A DNA stretch of 10,149 nucleotides, taken from NCBI GenBank assembly GCA_902803345.1, contig CADCPV010000199.1:1-10149 (forward strand), written 5' to 3'. This DNA comes from an uncultured Eubacteriales bacterium (lineage in GTDB: Bacteria > Bacillota_A > Clostridia > Lachnospirales > Lachnospiraceae). Below, piece by piece: positions 1-5,889 of this stretch. Below the pieces are notes generated by a model. The model had not been told where the DNA came from and made no database searches. It saw only the letters and a program-made list of their open reading frames with translations. Positions within the stretch are counted from its first letter, which is position 1. Each line of letters opens with the position of its first letter. A program made the translations under genes and the position numbers.

Positions 1-624
1 CAGTCCGGGGCTGTGGTTCACATGAATACGGAAATTACAGACCTTGAGTCCCTTCAGGCGGATATCATCGTCGCCGCAACCGGCGCGCATCCGAGGAAAC
101 TCCGGATTACGGGAGCAGAGCGCGCGGTCACAGCGCAGGATTTCCTGGGCGGGAAGGTACAGGCCGGAGATCATACCGTCATCATCGGCGGCGGTCTCAC
201 AGGCTGCGAGATCGCCTATGAACTCGCGCTTCAGGGAAAGCATCCGGCAGTCGTAGAGATGACCGGCTTTTTAGTGGGTGCGCGGGGCATCTGCATGGCG
301 AATTCGACGATGCTCCGGGAGCTTCTGCGGTACCACAAAGTGCCCGCCTACCTGAATGCAACCGCCGAGTCCGTCACGGAGGACAGCGTCGTACTGAAGA
401 CGCCGGAGGGAACCGTCACGATTCCGACCGATACCGTCATCCTATCCGTCGGCTATACGCCGGACCGGCAGTTCGCAGGCGAAAAAGACAAAAACGGAAA
501 ACACAGGAAGCCGCGTACCGTCGGATCCGCAAAGCTGTACTTTGTCGGCGACTGTGATCAGGTCGGAAGCCTGAAGACGGTGATTAAGCAGGCATACGAA
601 CTGGTGCAGGAGATTTCATATTGA
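1..624 (+). CDS. NADH:flavin oxidoreductase (2-enoate / dienoyl-CoA reductase type), C-terminal part
   Basis: The reading frame is open from the first base, so this is the last 207 residues of a longer protein; GTG and ATG codons near base 13 are internal. What remains is the FAD/NAD(P)H-binding portion of a multidomain Old Yellow Enzyme-type reductase. A dinucleotide-binding glycine motif (VIIGGGLTGCEIAYELA) starts near residue 59. An ATGAHPR segment lies near residue 26, and a terminal FAD motif (LYFVGDCDQVGSLKTVIKQA) is followed by the usual short C-terminal helix. Family members are about 640-670 residues with an N-terminal FMN barrel and a 4Fe-4S cluster, which here would lie upstream of the window. 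They use NAD(P)H to reduce activated C=C bonds of enoates or dienoyl-CoAs in the cytosol. The substrate cannot be read from this fragment. Family assignment is firm. Confidence 0.88.
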   Translation, partial: QSGAVVHMNTEITDLESLQADIIVAATGAHPRKLRITGAERAVTAQDFLGGKVQAGDHTVIIGGGLTGCEIAYELALQGKHPAVVEMTGFLVGARGICMANSTMLRELLRYHKVPAYLNATAESVTEDSVVLKTPEGTVTIPTDTVILSVGYTPDRQFAGEKDKNGKHRKPRTVGSAKLYFVGDCDQVGSLKTVIKQAYELVQEISY

Positions 625-640
625 GAACATGCAAAATGCG

Positions 641-683
641 GGGACAGGTCCACCGTACTGTTTTAGTACAGCGGACCTGTCCC
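641..683. repeat. Long imperfect hairpin, possible REP/MITE-like element
   Basis: An 11-bp perfect inverted repeat (gggacaggtcc at 641-651, ggacctgtccc at 673-683) encloses a second 5-bp stem (gtact 655-659, agtac 665-669) with a gtttt loop. The two stems are separated by a small internal bulge (acc/agc). It lies 17 bases after the flavoprotein stop codon. It could stop transcription, but no clear T-run follows on the plus strand. Similar dispersed GGGACAGGTCC-type palindromes are, from memory, common in clostridial genomes and sometimes linked to RAYT-type transposases. That link is inference. Confidence 0.6.
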
Positions 684-706
684 TGTATTCTTTCAGTAAC
701 GAACTC

Positions 707-787
707 TGCGTTCTCCGTATAATAATTAAACATATAACTTTGCGTATAGCGCAGATTTATGCTATTATTTAATCTGCGTACAGCGAA
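707..787 (+). repeat. Three TGCGT boxes with exact 34-bp spacing, putative operator
   Basis: Boxes start at 707 (TGCGTTCTCCGTA), 741 (TGCGTATAGCGCA) and 775 (TGCGTACAGCGAA). The second and third agree at 11 of 13 positions. The first agrees with the second at 8 of 13 and may be degenerate. The central box is itself a TGCG-N5-CGCA palindrome. The second and third boxes flank the -10 element in the usual position for a repressor site. Regulatory function is inferred. Confidence 0.45.
740..768 (+). promoter_or_regulatory. Probable sigma-A promoter of the ATPase remnant
   Basis: TTGCGT (740-745) and TATTAT (763-768) are separated by 17 bases. The -10 matches the consensus at 5 of 6 positions and the -35 keeps TTG. 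The predicted start of transcription near 775 leaves a short leader before the GTG at 812. TGCGT-type boxes overlap both the -35 element and the predicted start site. Confidence 0.5.
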
Positions 788-811
788 AAACAACCGAAAG
801 GAAACATTTTT

Positions 812-1066
812 GTGGAAATTCAAAGGAAACTGTATCAGGATCTTTTACTGTGGAAACAGGAAACCCGCGGAAAAAAGGCACTGCTGCTTGAAGGCGCCAG
901 ACGTGTCGGCAAATCTACCCTTGTGGAAAAGTTCGGCCGGGAACAGTATCGTTCCTATATCCTGATCGATTTTAACAAAGCCCCCAAAAGTGTAAAAGAT
1001 AATTTTGAGAAGCAGCTTTACGGTCTACGGTCCGTAACGAGTTCACAGAGAGGACGGAATGAATAA
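812..1066 (+). pseudogene. AAA-family ATPase (DUF4143-type), truncated N-terminal fragment
   Basis: A GTG at 812, preceded by an AAGGAAA ribosome site at 798-804, starts an 84-residue frame. Residues 1-65 match the beginning of the large family of AAA ATPases that carry a C-terminal DUF4143 domain: an N-terminal helix, then ALLLEGARRVGKSTLVEKF with an intact Walker A (GARRVGKS, about residues 28-35), then a YILIDFNKAP strand. Intact members are about 400-480 residues. Here the frame loses family resemblance after about residue 67 (near NFEKQ) and stops at 84, so Walker B, sensor motifs and the C-terminal domain are missing. I infer a deletion or replacement near base 1010. The start codon, ribosome site and promoter remain, so a short peptide could still be made. 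The stop overlaps the ATG of the next gene by one base. The physiological role of this ATPase family is not well defined. Confidence 0.75.
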
Positions 1067-1818
1067 TGAGAAAAAAATGGTTTCGGATGGTTATAGCGGC
1101 TGTGGCATTTACGGTGGTTCTTGTTATGGTTATAAACGTAAATGGCAGTAATCATATTGAACAAAAACTTGAGAAGTACTTACTTGAAAAAAATGTTTCG
1201 TATACTTCTGTGGATATTTCGGATAATATTCTAAGAATGAATTTCAAATCAGAGGGGGCTGATTACTGTACTGCAGATGATGTAAAAGCTATCAATGCAG
1301 TTTATGAACTGGTACAGTATTATGATTATCTTCAGAACTGTGATGGATGTGAGGTCAATATCTATGATGTGAATGAAAAATTGATATATAACATAACACT
1401 TTATGAGATCGGAAGAGACAAGGAAAGAAATATCCGATATACGGAGGTTGATATGACGTCGGCGGAAAGGGAGCTTTTACAGGCCTTTTCTCCATACAAT
1501 ATGGAATTCGCCTCGTTCATTCCGATAAACCTATACGATACTGATGAACAGTATAAAATATATGCAGAGATTCTGTGTTCAGAGGAAAGTCTCAAAAAAC
1601 TTCTGAGTGATACAGATGTGACAGTTTTAAACCATACGATAGAAGAAATCATGTCCCGATATGCTGCAGGAATGATCTTTGAAGGTGAGTTTATCTGTAA
1701 GGATCAAAGCAAGATGCTGATCCACAGTGATTATAAAATGAGTTTTTTGAACATCTGGACGGATCAAAGCATAAATGATGTATTTATTCGGACAAATGGT
1801 CCGAAAATGCAGGAATGA
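1066..1818 (+). CDS. Unknown membrane-anchored protein, AT-rich gene
   Basis: This 250-residue protein matches no family I recognise. It starts at the ATG at 1066, overlapping the preceding TAA by one base, with a GAGAGGAC ribosome site around 1048-1055. Residues 1-7 are basic (MRKKWFR) and are followed by a hydrophobic helix (about residues 8-25), consistent with an uncleaved signal anchor and an extracytoplasmic domain of about 225 residues. That domain is acidic, rich in Tyr, Asp and Glu, with predicted alternating strands and helices. There is no lipobox, no obvious repeats and no catalytic motif. The DNA is clearly more AT-rich than the flanking genes, with many A/T third positions, and it sits between an ATPase fragment and other decayed sequence. 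This suggests a recent insertion into a damaged locus. It is probably a real gene because it is long, has a good ribosome site and reads like a protein. Confidence 0.7.
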   Translation: MRKKWFRMVIAAVAFTVVLVMVINVNGSNHIEQKLEKYLLEKNVSYTSVDISDNILRMNFKSEGADYCTADDVKAINAVYELVQYYDYLQNCDGCEVNIYDVNEKLIYNITLYEIGRDKERNIRYTEVDMTSAERELLQAFSPYNMEFASFIPINLYDTDEQYKIYAEILCSEESLKKLLSDTDVTVLNHTIEEIMSRYAAGMIFEGEFICKDQSKMLIHSDYKMSFLNIWTDQSINDVFIRTNGPKMQE

Positions 1819-2000
1819 CGTTGAGGTTGTCACCGAGGCCATTCGCCATAACCGGCTCATCGAGGAACGGGAAGGTCAGATGAGTGTAAAGATCATTGCG
1901 AAAAACCGCCTGAAATCGGAGGGATCAGGCAGGCAGCAGTGAGTCTTGAGGAAGCGTATATGGTGTTGTATGCGAATAATAGCTGTTTACAGAAAATGAT
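1796..2000 (+). pseudogene. Decayed C-terminal coding remnant with an apparent frameshift
   Basis: Downstream of the AT-rich gene the base composition returns to that of the neighbours. One frame (1796-1942) reads protein-like with segments NDVEVVTEAIRHNRLIEE and MSVKIIAKNRLKSEG before a TGA. Another frame from about 1924 continues as IRQAAVSLEEAYMVLYANN. Joined by a frameshift near 1922-1926 they resemble one helical, charged protein end. I do not recognise the family, and no start with a ribosome site is visible. The likely reading is the 3' end of a gene whose front was removed when the AT-rich gene arrived. Both the joining and the boundaries are inference. Confidence 0.35.
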
Positions 2001-2007
2001 CATAGGG

Positions 2008-2036
2008 AAACCCGGCATTTTTACGCCGGGTTTTTG
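2008..2036 (+). terminator. Rho-independent terminator
   Basis: A perfect 9-bp stem (aaacccggc 2008-2016, gccgggttt 2025-2033) with an 8-base loop is followed by a run of T ending at 2035. It closes the ATPase-remnant block and insulates the downstream dehydrogenase promoter, which begins only a few bases later. Confidence 0.88.
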
Positions 2037-2038
2037 AT

Positions 2039-2115
2039 GTATTGAAAAGTTTTGTTTTGTGTTTTATAATCGTATTGAAAAATAGTTGTCTTCAATCGGA
2101 TTTAGCATTGAAACG
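2039..2115 (+). repeat. Three ATTGAA boxes with exact 33-bp spacing, putative operator array
   Basis: Copies begin at 2039 (GTATTGAAAAG), 2072 (GTATTGAAAAA) and 2105 (GCATTGAAACG), each 33 bases apart, about three helical turns. The first covers the -35 box, the second the predicted transcription start and the third the untranslated leader. An inverted copy of the core (TTCAAT) lies at 2091-2096. The arrangement suits a regulator binding repeatedly on one face of the helix. No candidate regulator gene is in the window. Confidence 0.5.
2042..2070 (+). promoter_or_regulatory. Strong sigma-A-type promoter of the alcohol/aldehyde dehydrogenase operon
   Basis: TTGAAA (2042-2047) and a perfect TATAAT (2065-2070) are separated by 17 bases. 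Transcription would start near 2077, giving a leader of about 58 bases before the ATG at 2135. The promoter begins directly after the upstream terminator. The TTG of the -35 box is also the first codon of an in-frame upstream extension of the dehydrogenase, which argues strongly against that extension being translated. Confidence 0.8.
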
Positions 2116-2120
2116 GCATG

Positions 2121-2126
2121 AGGGGG
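2121..2126 (+). promoter_or_regulatory. Ribosome site that decides the alcohol dehydrogenase start
   Basis: AGGGGG lies 8 bases before the ATG at 2135 but only 2 bases before the alternative in-frame ATG at 2129, so 2135 is the better start. Confidence 0.65.
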
Positions 2127-2134
2127 ATATGAGT

Positions 2135-3343
2135 ATGGCTTTTTATCTTGGGAGAAAGGCAATCCGAAGAGTCCCGGGAACTGTCATCAAGGCTGCGCCA
2201 ATCCCGAAGCCGGAGCTTTTAGAGGGCTTCGGAAGCCGCAGCGAGGCCGGACGTCTCTGTGCGGAATCCGGTTACAAGTCAGCATTTCTTGTGACAGACG
2301 AGACACTGTTCGGACTGGGACTTCACAAAAAAGTGACCGATTCACTTGAAGAACAGGGCATTTCCTATACGATCTTTCATGATATCAATTCGGAACCGAC
2401 TGTGGAGATCGTCGAACAGGGCCGGAAAGCCGCGGCTGAATTCGGGGCGGACTGCGTCATCGCTTTAGGCGGCGGATCGGTCCTGGACAGCAGCAAAGTC
2501 ATTGCGGCAGGCGCGAAGCACCCCAACCTGCCGATCCAGCACTATCTGCATAAATTCGCGATCGCGGAGGGCGGAACGCTTCCGATGATCAACATTCCCT
2601 CGACAGCCGGAACAGGTGCGGAATGCACGGTAGGCGCGGTCGTCAAGAACGAACACGGGACGAAATGCTCGACGGTGCTTTTAGGGCTCGACGTCGCTTT
2701 TGTCATTTTGGACAGCGAGCTTTTAGTGAACGCACCGCAGAGCGTCACAACCTGGTGCGCGGTAGATGCCTTAAGTCACGGCCTGGAGGGACTTCTTGCG
2801 GATGTCGGGTCGACGGAAGAAGACATCCAAAAAAGCCGGGAATGCGTGCGCCTCGTTCTCGAAAACCTGCCGATTCTTCTCAAGGACCCGAAAAACATCG
2901 AAGCGCGGCAGGCGACACTTCTTGCGGCTCATTACGGGGGGAACGCAATCAATACGCAGCTTGCGGGCTATGTGCATGCCTTTGCGCATTCGATCGGCGG
3001 GCTTTACCATATTCCGCACGGGAAGGCGATCGCCTGGTGCCTTGTGCCGATCACAGCTGCACAGGAAAACCAGCGCTATGAGGAGCTTGCGGAACTTGCC
3101 GTACACTGCCATCTCACGGCGGAAGAAGATACGGTCCAATCTGCTGCGGACAAAATGCTCCTCGCGCTTCGGAATCTTCTGGATCTCTGCGGGCTTCCCA
3201 AGAGCTGCGAATATCTGAAAGAGAGCGATTATGAGGAACTGACACGGCTGATTGACGCCGATTCCATCAATTATTCGCCGTCACGGACGCTTTCGGACAG
3301 TGAAATCCGGATGCTTCTGGACCAGATCAGGAGGGGGTATTGA
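2135..3343 (+). CDS. Iron-containing alcohol dehydrogenase (group III)
   Basis: This complete 402-residue protein is the usual size for the FucO/AdhB-like family. It catalyses NAD(P)-dependent interconversion of a primary or secondary alcohol and its carbonyl compound in the cytosol. The N-terminal half is a Rossmann-like domain with VIALGGGSVLDSSKV (GGGS, residues 112-115) and the family signature IPSTAGTGAE (154-163). The C-terminal helical domain holds the expected divalent-metal ligands D211 and H215 (VDALSH), H281 (YVHAFAH) and H295 (IPHGKA), with the conserved second His at 285. Nothing essential is missing. The start is set at 2135 by ribosome-site spacing; 2129 is an alternative, and an upstream TTG at 2042 is the -35 box. 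It precedes the aldehyde dehydrogenase by one base, so the two are cotranscribed and likely handle the same substrate as alcohol, aldehyde and acid. Sequence alone does not identify that substrate. Confidence 0.93.
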   Translation: MAFYLGRKAIRRVPGTVIKAAPIPKPELLEGFGSRSEAGRLCAESGYKSAFLVTDETLFGLGLHKKVTDSLEEQGISYTIFHDINSEPTVEIVEQGRKAAAEFGADCVIALGGGSVLDSSKVIAAGAKHPNLPIQHYLHKFAIAEGGTLPMINIPSTAGTGAECTVGAVVKNEHGTKCSTVLLGLDVAFVILDSELLVNAPQSVTTWCAVDALSHGLEGLLADVGSTEEDIQKSRECVRLVLENLPILLKDPKNIEARQATLLAAHYGGNAINTQLAGYVHAFAHSIGGLYHIPHGKAIAWCLVPITAAQENQRYEELAELAVHCHLTAEEDTVQSAADKMLLALRNLLDLCGLPKSCEYLKESDYEELTRLIDADSINYSPSRTLSDSEIRMLLDQIRRGY

Positions 3344-3344
3344 G

Positions 3345-4763
3345 ATGAGTTATACACAGGAAACAGTTCATGAAATCGTAGAAAAGCAGCGGAAGTTTTT
3401 CCGATCAGGCAAAACGCTTGATGTGAATTGGAGAATTGAACAGCTGAAAAAGCTGAAGCAGGCGGTGATCGATCATCAGGAGCTGCTGCAGGAAGCCTTA
3501 TACGAAGACCTCGGGAAAAGTCCGATGGAAGCCTATCTTGTGGACGTCGGCCCTGTGATCGTGGAAGTCAATGAAATCCTCCATGGCCTCAGAAAGTGGG
3601 CGCGTCCGGAGCATCACTTCAGCGGACTGATGTGCTTCCCGAGCACCCGGACGACTGTTTACAAGCTGCCCTACGGCGTCTCTCTTGTTATCAGTCCCTT
3701 CAATTTCCCGATCCTTCTGACGCTCGGGGTACTTGCTGCGGCAATCTGCGGCGGGAACACGGCGGTTCTGAAAACCAGTTCTAAATCGGCCGCGAGTACC
3801 CGTGCGCTGAAGAAGCTGATTGCGGACACCTATCCGGAAGAATATGTGACACTTGTAGACGGCGGGCATGATGTCGCGGACATGTGCCTCGCGGAACGCT
3901 TTGACAAGATTTTCTATACCGGTTCTCCGGCGGTCGCGAAGCATGTGCTCGCGGAAGCGGCAAAGAACCTGACCTCTGTCGCTCTGGAACTCGGAGGCGA
4001 AACCGGAAACTGGGCCGTGATCCGGAAGGACGCCAATCTTCACGACACTGCCCGGAAAATCGCCTTTTTCAAACTCTGCAATGCAGGCCAGATCTGCATC
4101 AACATCAACCAGATCGCGGTGGCGGAGGAGGTCGCAGAGGAATTCCTTGCAGAGCTTAAAAAAGAATTTGTCCGCCAGATCGGAGAAGTACCCTATGAGA
4201 ACCCGGACTATCCGAAGCTGATCAGCGGCTCGGTTTACGACAAGTGCGAGCGGCTTTCCGGGGAATACGCAGACCGGATCGTGTTCGGCGGCTCCGGAAA
4301 CCGGGAAACCCGGCGTTTCTCGCCGACCGTGATTTATCCGGTGGGGATCGATGAGGACATCGTGCAGCATGAACTGTTCTGCCCGATCCTGCCGGTCGTA
4401 CCATACAGGGATACGGAGATTGACAGCCTGATGGAGATCATTGCAGACCGTGAGCATCCTCTGGCGATGTATGTGTTTACGTCGGACATGAAGTGGGCAA
4501 AGCAGGTGATGCGCACCCAGCAGTACGGCGGCGGCTGTATCAACGAGGTCTGTGTGCATATGATGGTGAAGGGCGTGCCTTTCAACGGCACCGGGCATTC
4601 CGGGATGGGTGCCTACCACGGCGAATGGGGCTTTAGGGAATTCACACACCCGCAGACGGTGCTTCAGGGGAAGACGCACTGGAACCTGCCGCTTCGGGAG
4701 CATCCGTACTCGGGAGAGAGCGGCAGAAAGAAGATGAAGCTTCTGAAAATGTTTGAAAAGTAA
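3345..4763 (+). CDS. Aldehyde dehydrogenase, ALDH3-like, with unusual active-site neighbours
   Basis: This 472-residue NAD(P)-dependent aldehyde dehydrogenase oxidises an aldehyde to its acid. The start at 3345 follows a GAGGGGG ribosome site (3331-3337) inside the end of the alcohol dehydrogenase gene. Class-3 character shows in the short length, the PYGVSLVISPFNFPILLTLG segment (109-128) and the end motif FNGTGHSGMGAYHGEWGFREF. Key residues are present: N120 (oxyanion), K143 (cofactor), E215 (general base, LELGG) and nucleophile C251 (NAGQIC). Deviations from the usual family pattern are ELGGET instead of ELGGKS/KN after the catalytic Glu, HELFCP (342-347) instead of EEIFGP, and ININQ instead of the common IAPDY after the catalytic Cys. 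These could change substrate or cofactor preference. It forms an operon with the preceding dehydrogenase. The C-terminus is basic (RKKMKLLKMFEK), as in some membrane-associated ALDH3 proteins, but it is not clearly hydrophobic. Confidence 0.92.
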   Translation: MSYTQETVHEIVEKQRKFFRSGKTLDVNWRIEQLKKLKQAVIDHQELLQEALYEDLGKSPMEAYLVDVGPVIVEVNEILHGLRKWARPEHHFSGLMCFPSTRTTVYKLPYGVSLVISPFNFPILLTLGVLAAAICGGNTAVLKTSSKSAASTRALKKLIADTYPEEYVTLVDGGHDVADMCLAERFDKIFYTGSPAVAKHVLAEAAKNLTSVALELGGETGNWAVIRKDANLHDTARKIAFFKLCNAGQICININQIAVAEEVAEEFLAELKKEFVRQIGEVPYENPDYPKLISGSVYDKCERLSGEYADRIVFGGSGNRETRRFSPTVIYPVGIDEDIVQHELFCPILPVVPYRDTEIDSLMEIIADREHPLAMYVFTSDMKWAKQVMRTQQYGGGCINEVCVHMMVKGVPFNGTGHSGMGAYHGEWGFREFTHPQTVLQGKTHWNLPLREHPYSGESGRKKMKLLKMFEK

Positions 4764-4774
4764 GCAACTATTGC

Positions 4775-4803
4775 TTGTTTCGCGGCAGATTTTGCGGTAT
4801 GAT
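4775..4803 (+). promoter_or_regulatory. Probable promoter of the small membrane protein gene
   Basis: TTGTTT (4775-4780) and TATGAT (4798-4803) are separated by 17 bases, 59 bases before the ATG. A perfect inverted repeat AAGCAA-CTA-TTGCTT (4762-4776) runs from the aldehyde dehydrogenase stop into the -35 box and could be an operator or a weak terminator. A GGCGG-GAAG-CCGCC hairpin (4816-4829) would form in the leader. Confidence 0.45.
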
Positions 4804-4861
4804 TCTCTAAAGACAGGCGGGAAGCCGCCGGAAATCCATAACGGTATGAGGAGGGAGAGAA

Positions 4862-5239
4862 ATGGATAAGGGACTGAAACAGAGAATTCTGGGGATGCTG
4901 ATCGGCATTGCCCTGTTGGTCGTCGGGATTGTGATCCTGCTTCTGAATATCGAGGTCGTGGATTTCGGCTTCTACCGCTTCGGGCGGGTCAATACGGCGG
5001 TCATCCTGCTGATTCTGCTGATTGCATTGGTAGTGTGGGTGTTCATCGCCCGCAAGAAAACGCTGCCGCTGATCTGCATTCTGGTGGATCTTCTTCTGAT
5101 GGTGATCTCTGTGATTGCCGGAACGCAGTTCGTATTCCGGCATATGAATGCTTTCGTCGTGGTCCTGATCATTGCCATGATCGGCGTCGGCATCGGACTG
5201 GCTGTGGTGAATTACATGGCCATGCGGCGGGGAGAGTAG
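4862..5239 (+). CDS. Small integral membrane protein with four transmembrane helices
   Basis: This 125-residue protein has four strongly hydrophobic segments: about residues 9-28, 44-62, 66-87 and 94-117. Short connections separate them: an acidic/aromatic loop around EVVDFGFYRFGR (31-42), a basic ARKK stretch after helix 2 and a basic tail MRRGE. By the positive-inside rule, the loop after helix 2 and the C-terminus would be cytoplasmic. The ATG has an excellent GAGGAGGGAGAG ribosome site (4849-4860). No conserved catalytic motif or named family is recognised, and it resembles the many short uncharacterised membrane proteins of Clostridia. It has its own likely promoter and sits tail-to-tail, 19 bases apart, with the minus-strand gene that follows, so it is probably a single-gene transcript. 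Its function is unknown. Confidence 0.75.
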   Translation: MDKGLKQRILGMLIGIALLVVGIVILLLNIEVVDFGFYRFGRVNTAVILLILLIALVVWVFIARKKTLPLICILVDLLLMVISVIAGTQFVFRHMNAFVVVLIIAMIGVGIGLAVVNYMAMRRGE

Positions 5240-5258
5240 AGAACAGAGGGGCGTTTCC

Positions 5259-5756
5259 TTAGGACTGATCCGGGATCATGACCGGGTCCCAGCCGTAATC
5301 CTGGAAGGAATCAATCGGAAGATTGTTTTTCCGGATGTATTCCCTGAGAGTCTGAAGCCGCGCGGACCAGATCGGGTCTTTCGCCGAATCGTTGCAGAGG
5401 TACATTTCTTTCAGTTCTTCATCGCCCTCACTGAAGCGGAGAATGTCGTCGATATAATATGTGCCCAGGCCATCGTTCCGCTCAAATTCTTCAACAATCC
5501 AGTCATCGGAATCACCGGATTTTCTGAGCGTTGCAACGCCCGCTCCAGGATATTCGCCGCCGAACAGTGTGACAAGATTCCGGTCCTCCAAACGATAGGT
5601 AAAGCCCCAGAAAGAAGCGTAAACCTTGATTCGACCGTCTTCCTGCTCCTTGGTTTTATGGAAACAGAAAGCCGGAAGAGAAACAACCTTACTGTTTTCG
5701 CCGTATTCGCCTGTCGCGAGCATATCCTTTTCATAGGTATCACGGTAATAATCCAT
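5259..5756 (-). CDS. Uncharacterised secreted/lipoprotein-like protein lacking its N-terminus
   Basis: The frame from the first ATG (5756) gives 165 residues. The same frame stays open upstream to a stop at 5901 and reads convincingly as protein: an S/E/P/D/T-rich linker (SGEPSADEPETTS) followed by YHYTGDDPVEAAVTEYV running into the ATG. That layout is typical of the spacer after a lipoprotein signal peptide. No ATG, GTG or TTG occurs in this upstream part, there is no signal peptide or lipobox, and no ribosome site precedes the ATG at 5756. The native start therefore appears lost where the next gene begins. The body has repeated aromatic and acidic segments (KVYASFWGFTYRLED, GGEYPGAGVATLRKSGD, WIVEEFERND, YYIDDILRF). 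It weakly recalls small extracytoplasmic proteins of Firmicutes with a strand-rich fold and a C-terminal R-E-Y-I-R-K-N helix. No function can be assigned. It is best treated as a 5'-truncated gene. Confidence 0.6.
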   Translation of the reverse strand: MDYYRDTYEKDMLATGEYGENSKVVSLPAFCFHKTKEQEDGRIKVYASFWGFTYRLEDRNLVTLFGGEYPGAGVATLRKSGDSDDWIVEEFERNDGLGTYYIDDILRFSEGDEELKEMYLCNDSAKDPIWSARLQTLREYIRKNNLPIDSFQDYGWDPVMIPDQS

Positions 5757-5889
5757 GACATATTCCGTTACTGCGGCCTCAACCGGATCGTCGCCGGTAT
5801 AGTGATAAAGCGGAAGCCCGGAAGTAGTTTCGGGTTCATCCGCAGAGGGTTCGCCGGAATCAAGTACAATATAAAACGAGGAACGGAAG

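Noticed and set aside
2042..2134. In-frame TTG-initiated N-terminal extension of the alcohol dehydrogenase
   Set aside because: The TTG is part of the -35 element of a strong promoter and the TATAAT lies inside the supposed coding stretch; the family start and ribosome site fit 2135.
3252..3344. Upstream ATG extension of the aldehyde dehydrogenase
   Set aside because: It lies inside the alcohol dehydrogenase gene, has no family match, and the ATG at 3345 has a good ribosome site.
3498..4703. 401-codon open frame on the minus strand
   Set aside because: It is antisense to the aldehyde dehydrogenase, composition is Arg/His-rich as in GC-rich shadow frames, and it matches no family.
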